From Planctomycetaceae bacterium UBA6163 (GTDB lineage Bacteria > Planctomycetota > Planctomycetia > Pirellulales > Pirellulaceae), in the NCBI GenBank assembly GCA_002428205.1, contig DIUH01000082.1, positions 1 to 23,894 on the forward strand: DNA of 23,894 nucleotides. The letters are read 5' to 3'. Positions 23,586 through 23,894 of this stretch are shown here, piece by piece; position 1 is the stretch's first letter, and each line of letters begins with the position of its first letter. The position numbers and the translations under genes are program-made. A model generated the notes under the pieces. The model was not told where the DNA came from, did no database searches, and saw only the letters and a list, made by a program, of their open reading frames with translations.

Positions 23586-23894
23586 TCAATTGGTGGTGTA
23601 CCCGTAGTAGCCTACCGAATCGTCCCAACCGGTCGCCTTGGCTTCGCTGCGTTTTTCGGCCTCGCGTCGGCAATCGATGCAGTCGACCACGTAAGGAACC
23701 GCCTGCAGCCTTCGCAAAGGAATCGGTTTACCACAATCCTGGCAAACGCCATAACTGCCGTCGCTGATACGATTAATCGCGGCATCGATCGCTAGCAATT
23801 CATCGCTTTCAACTTCCAACAGCCGGCTGTTGATCTCATCCTGTACTGAGTCGGCCGCAGCATCCAAGATATCACCCGATGCTTCGCCATGCAG
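23586..23894 (-). CDS. DksA/TraR-type C4 zinc-finger protein (5' end cut by window)
   Basis: Proteins of this family bind in the RNA polymerase secondary channel and modulate transcription, often with ppGpp. At least 102 residues are visible. A helical segment (LLEVESDELLAIDAAINRI) leads to the zinc finger with Cys-x2-Cys (GVCQDCGKPIP) and Cys-x2-Cys (VDCIDCRRE), the family's C4 pattern DGSYGxCxxCGKPIPxxRLxAxP. The tail after it (GWDDSVGYYGYTTN) is unusual and rich in Tyr. The frame stays open to the window end (upstream codons read LHGEASGDI), so the true start is outside; a TTG at 23867 lies inside the gene. Partial; DksA as opposed to a short TraR-like type cannot be settled. Confidence 0.85.
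   Translation of the reverse strand: MHGEASGDILDAAADSVQDEINSRLLEVESDELLAIDAAINRISDGSYGVCQDCGKPIPLRRLQAVPYVVDCIDCRREAEKRSEAKATGWDDSVGYYGYTTN

Overview
The window looks like a chromosomal segment of a planctomycete, probably a Pirellulaceae/Rhodopirellula-like member. This rests on several things I recognise: a secreted protein with the planctomycete secretin-N-like module, a secreted DUF1080 protein, a secreted protein with a cytochrome-c-like CX4CH site, a secreted degenerate Gfo/Idh/MocA-type context, short untranslated leaders with frequent TTG/GTG starts and weak Shine-Dalgarno sites, and moderate GC. No database search was possible, so the lineage is an inference. No tRNA, rRNA, CRISPR array, transposase or prophage gene was found.

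Layout. (1) 1-542: the 3' end of uvrA (+), whose last 40 bp overlap tail-to-tail with the gene below. (2) 503-7574, minus strand: a compact flagellar rod/ring operon read in the order flgF, flgG, flgA, flgH, flgI, flgJ-type rod-binding protein, flgN-like chaperone, then a secreted cytochrome-like protein. From flgA to flgN the genes overlap or nearly abut, which indicates translational coupling. (3) 7637-7741: a 105-bp imperfect inverted repeat in the divergent region between flgF and an MscS channel gene (+, 7933-8931). (4) 8932-14147: a 56-aa charged small protein, a 480-bp gap with several hairpins and a weak sigma-54-like site, then a 1458-aa secreted vWA protein carrying a secretin-N-like module, a Gly/Met tract, a DUF2135-like domain and a polyglycine tail. 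(5) 14400-16083: an N-formylglutamate amidohydrolase-family protein and a secreted DUF1080 protein. (6) 16099-18578, minus strand: a secreted thioredoxin-like protein, MurB and an FtsQ-like membrane protein, which looks like a remnant of a dcw (division and cell wall) cluster. (7) 18895-19986: a Gfo/Idh/MocA-family protein without the usual catalytic lysine. (8) 20095-23894, minus strand: DksA/TraR zinc-finger protein (cut by the window edge), HtrA protease and aspartyl-tRNA synthetase, with good intrinsic terminators after the first two.

How they work together. The flg block builds the distal rod and the P and L rings of a periplasm-spanning flagellum: FlgF/FlgG rod, FlgA chaperone for the FlgI P ring, FlgH L ring, FlgJ-type rod cap and FlgN chaperone for hook-filament junction proteins. 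MurB and the FtsQ-like protein belong to peptidoglycan synthesis and division; MurB departs from its family at both catalytic positions, which is the most surprising feature of a housekeeping gene here. HtrA, DksA-type protein and AspRS are housekeeping/stress functions. The least understood parts are the large vWA fusion protein with its structured leader, the cytochrome-like gene at the end of the flagellar operon, and the inverted-repeat element at the head of that operon. I did not find clear evidence of a wholly new multi-gene system.
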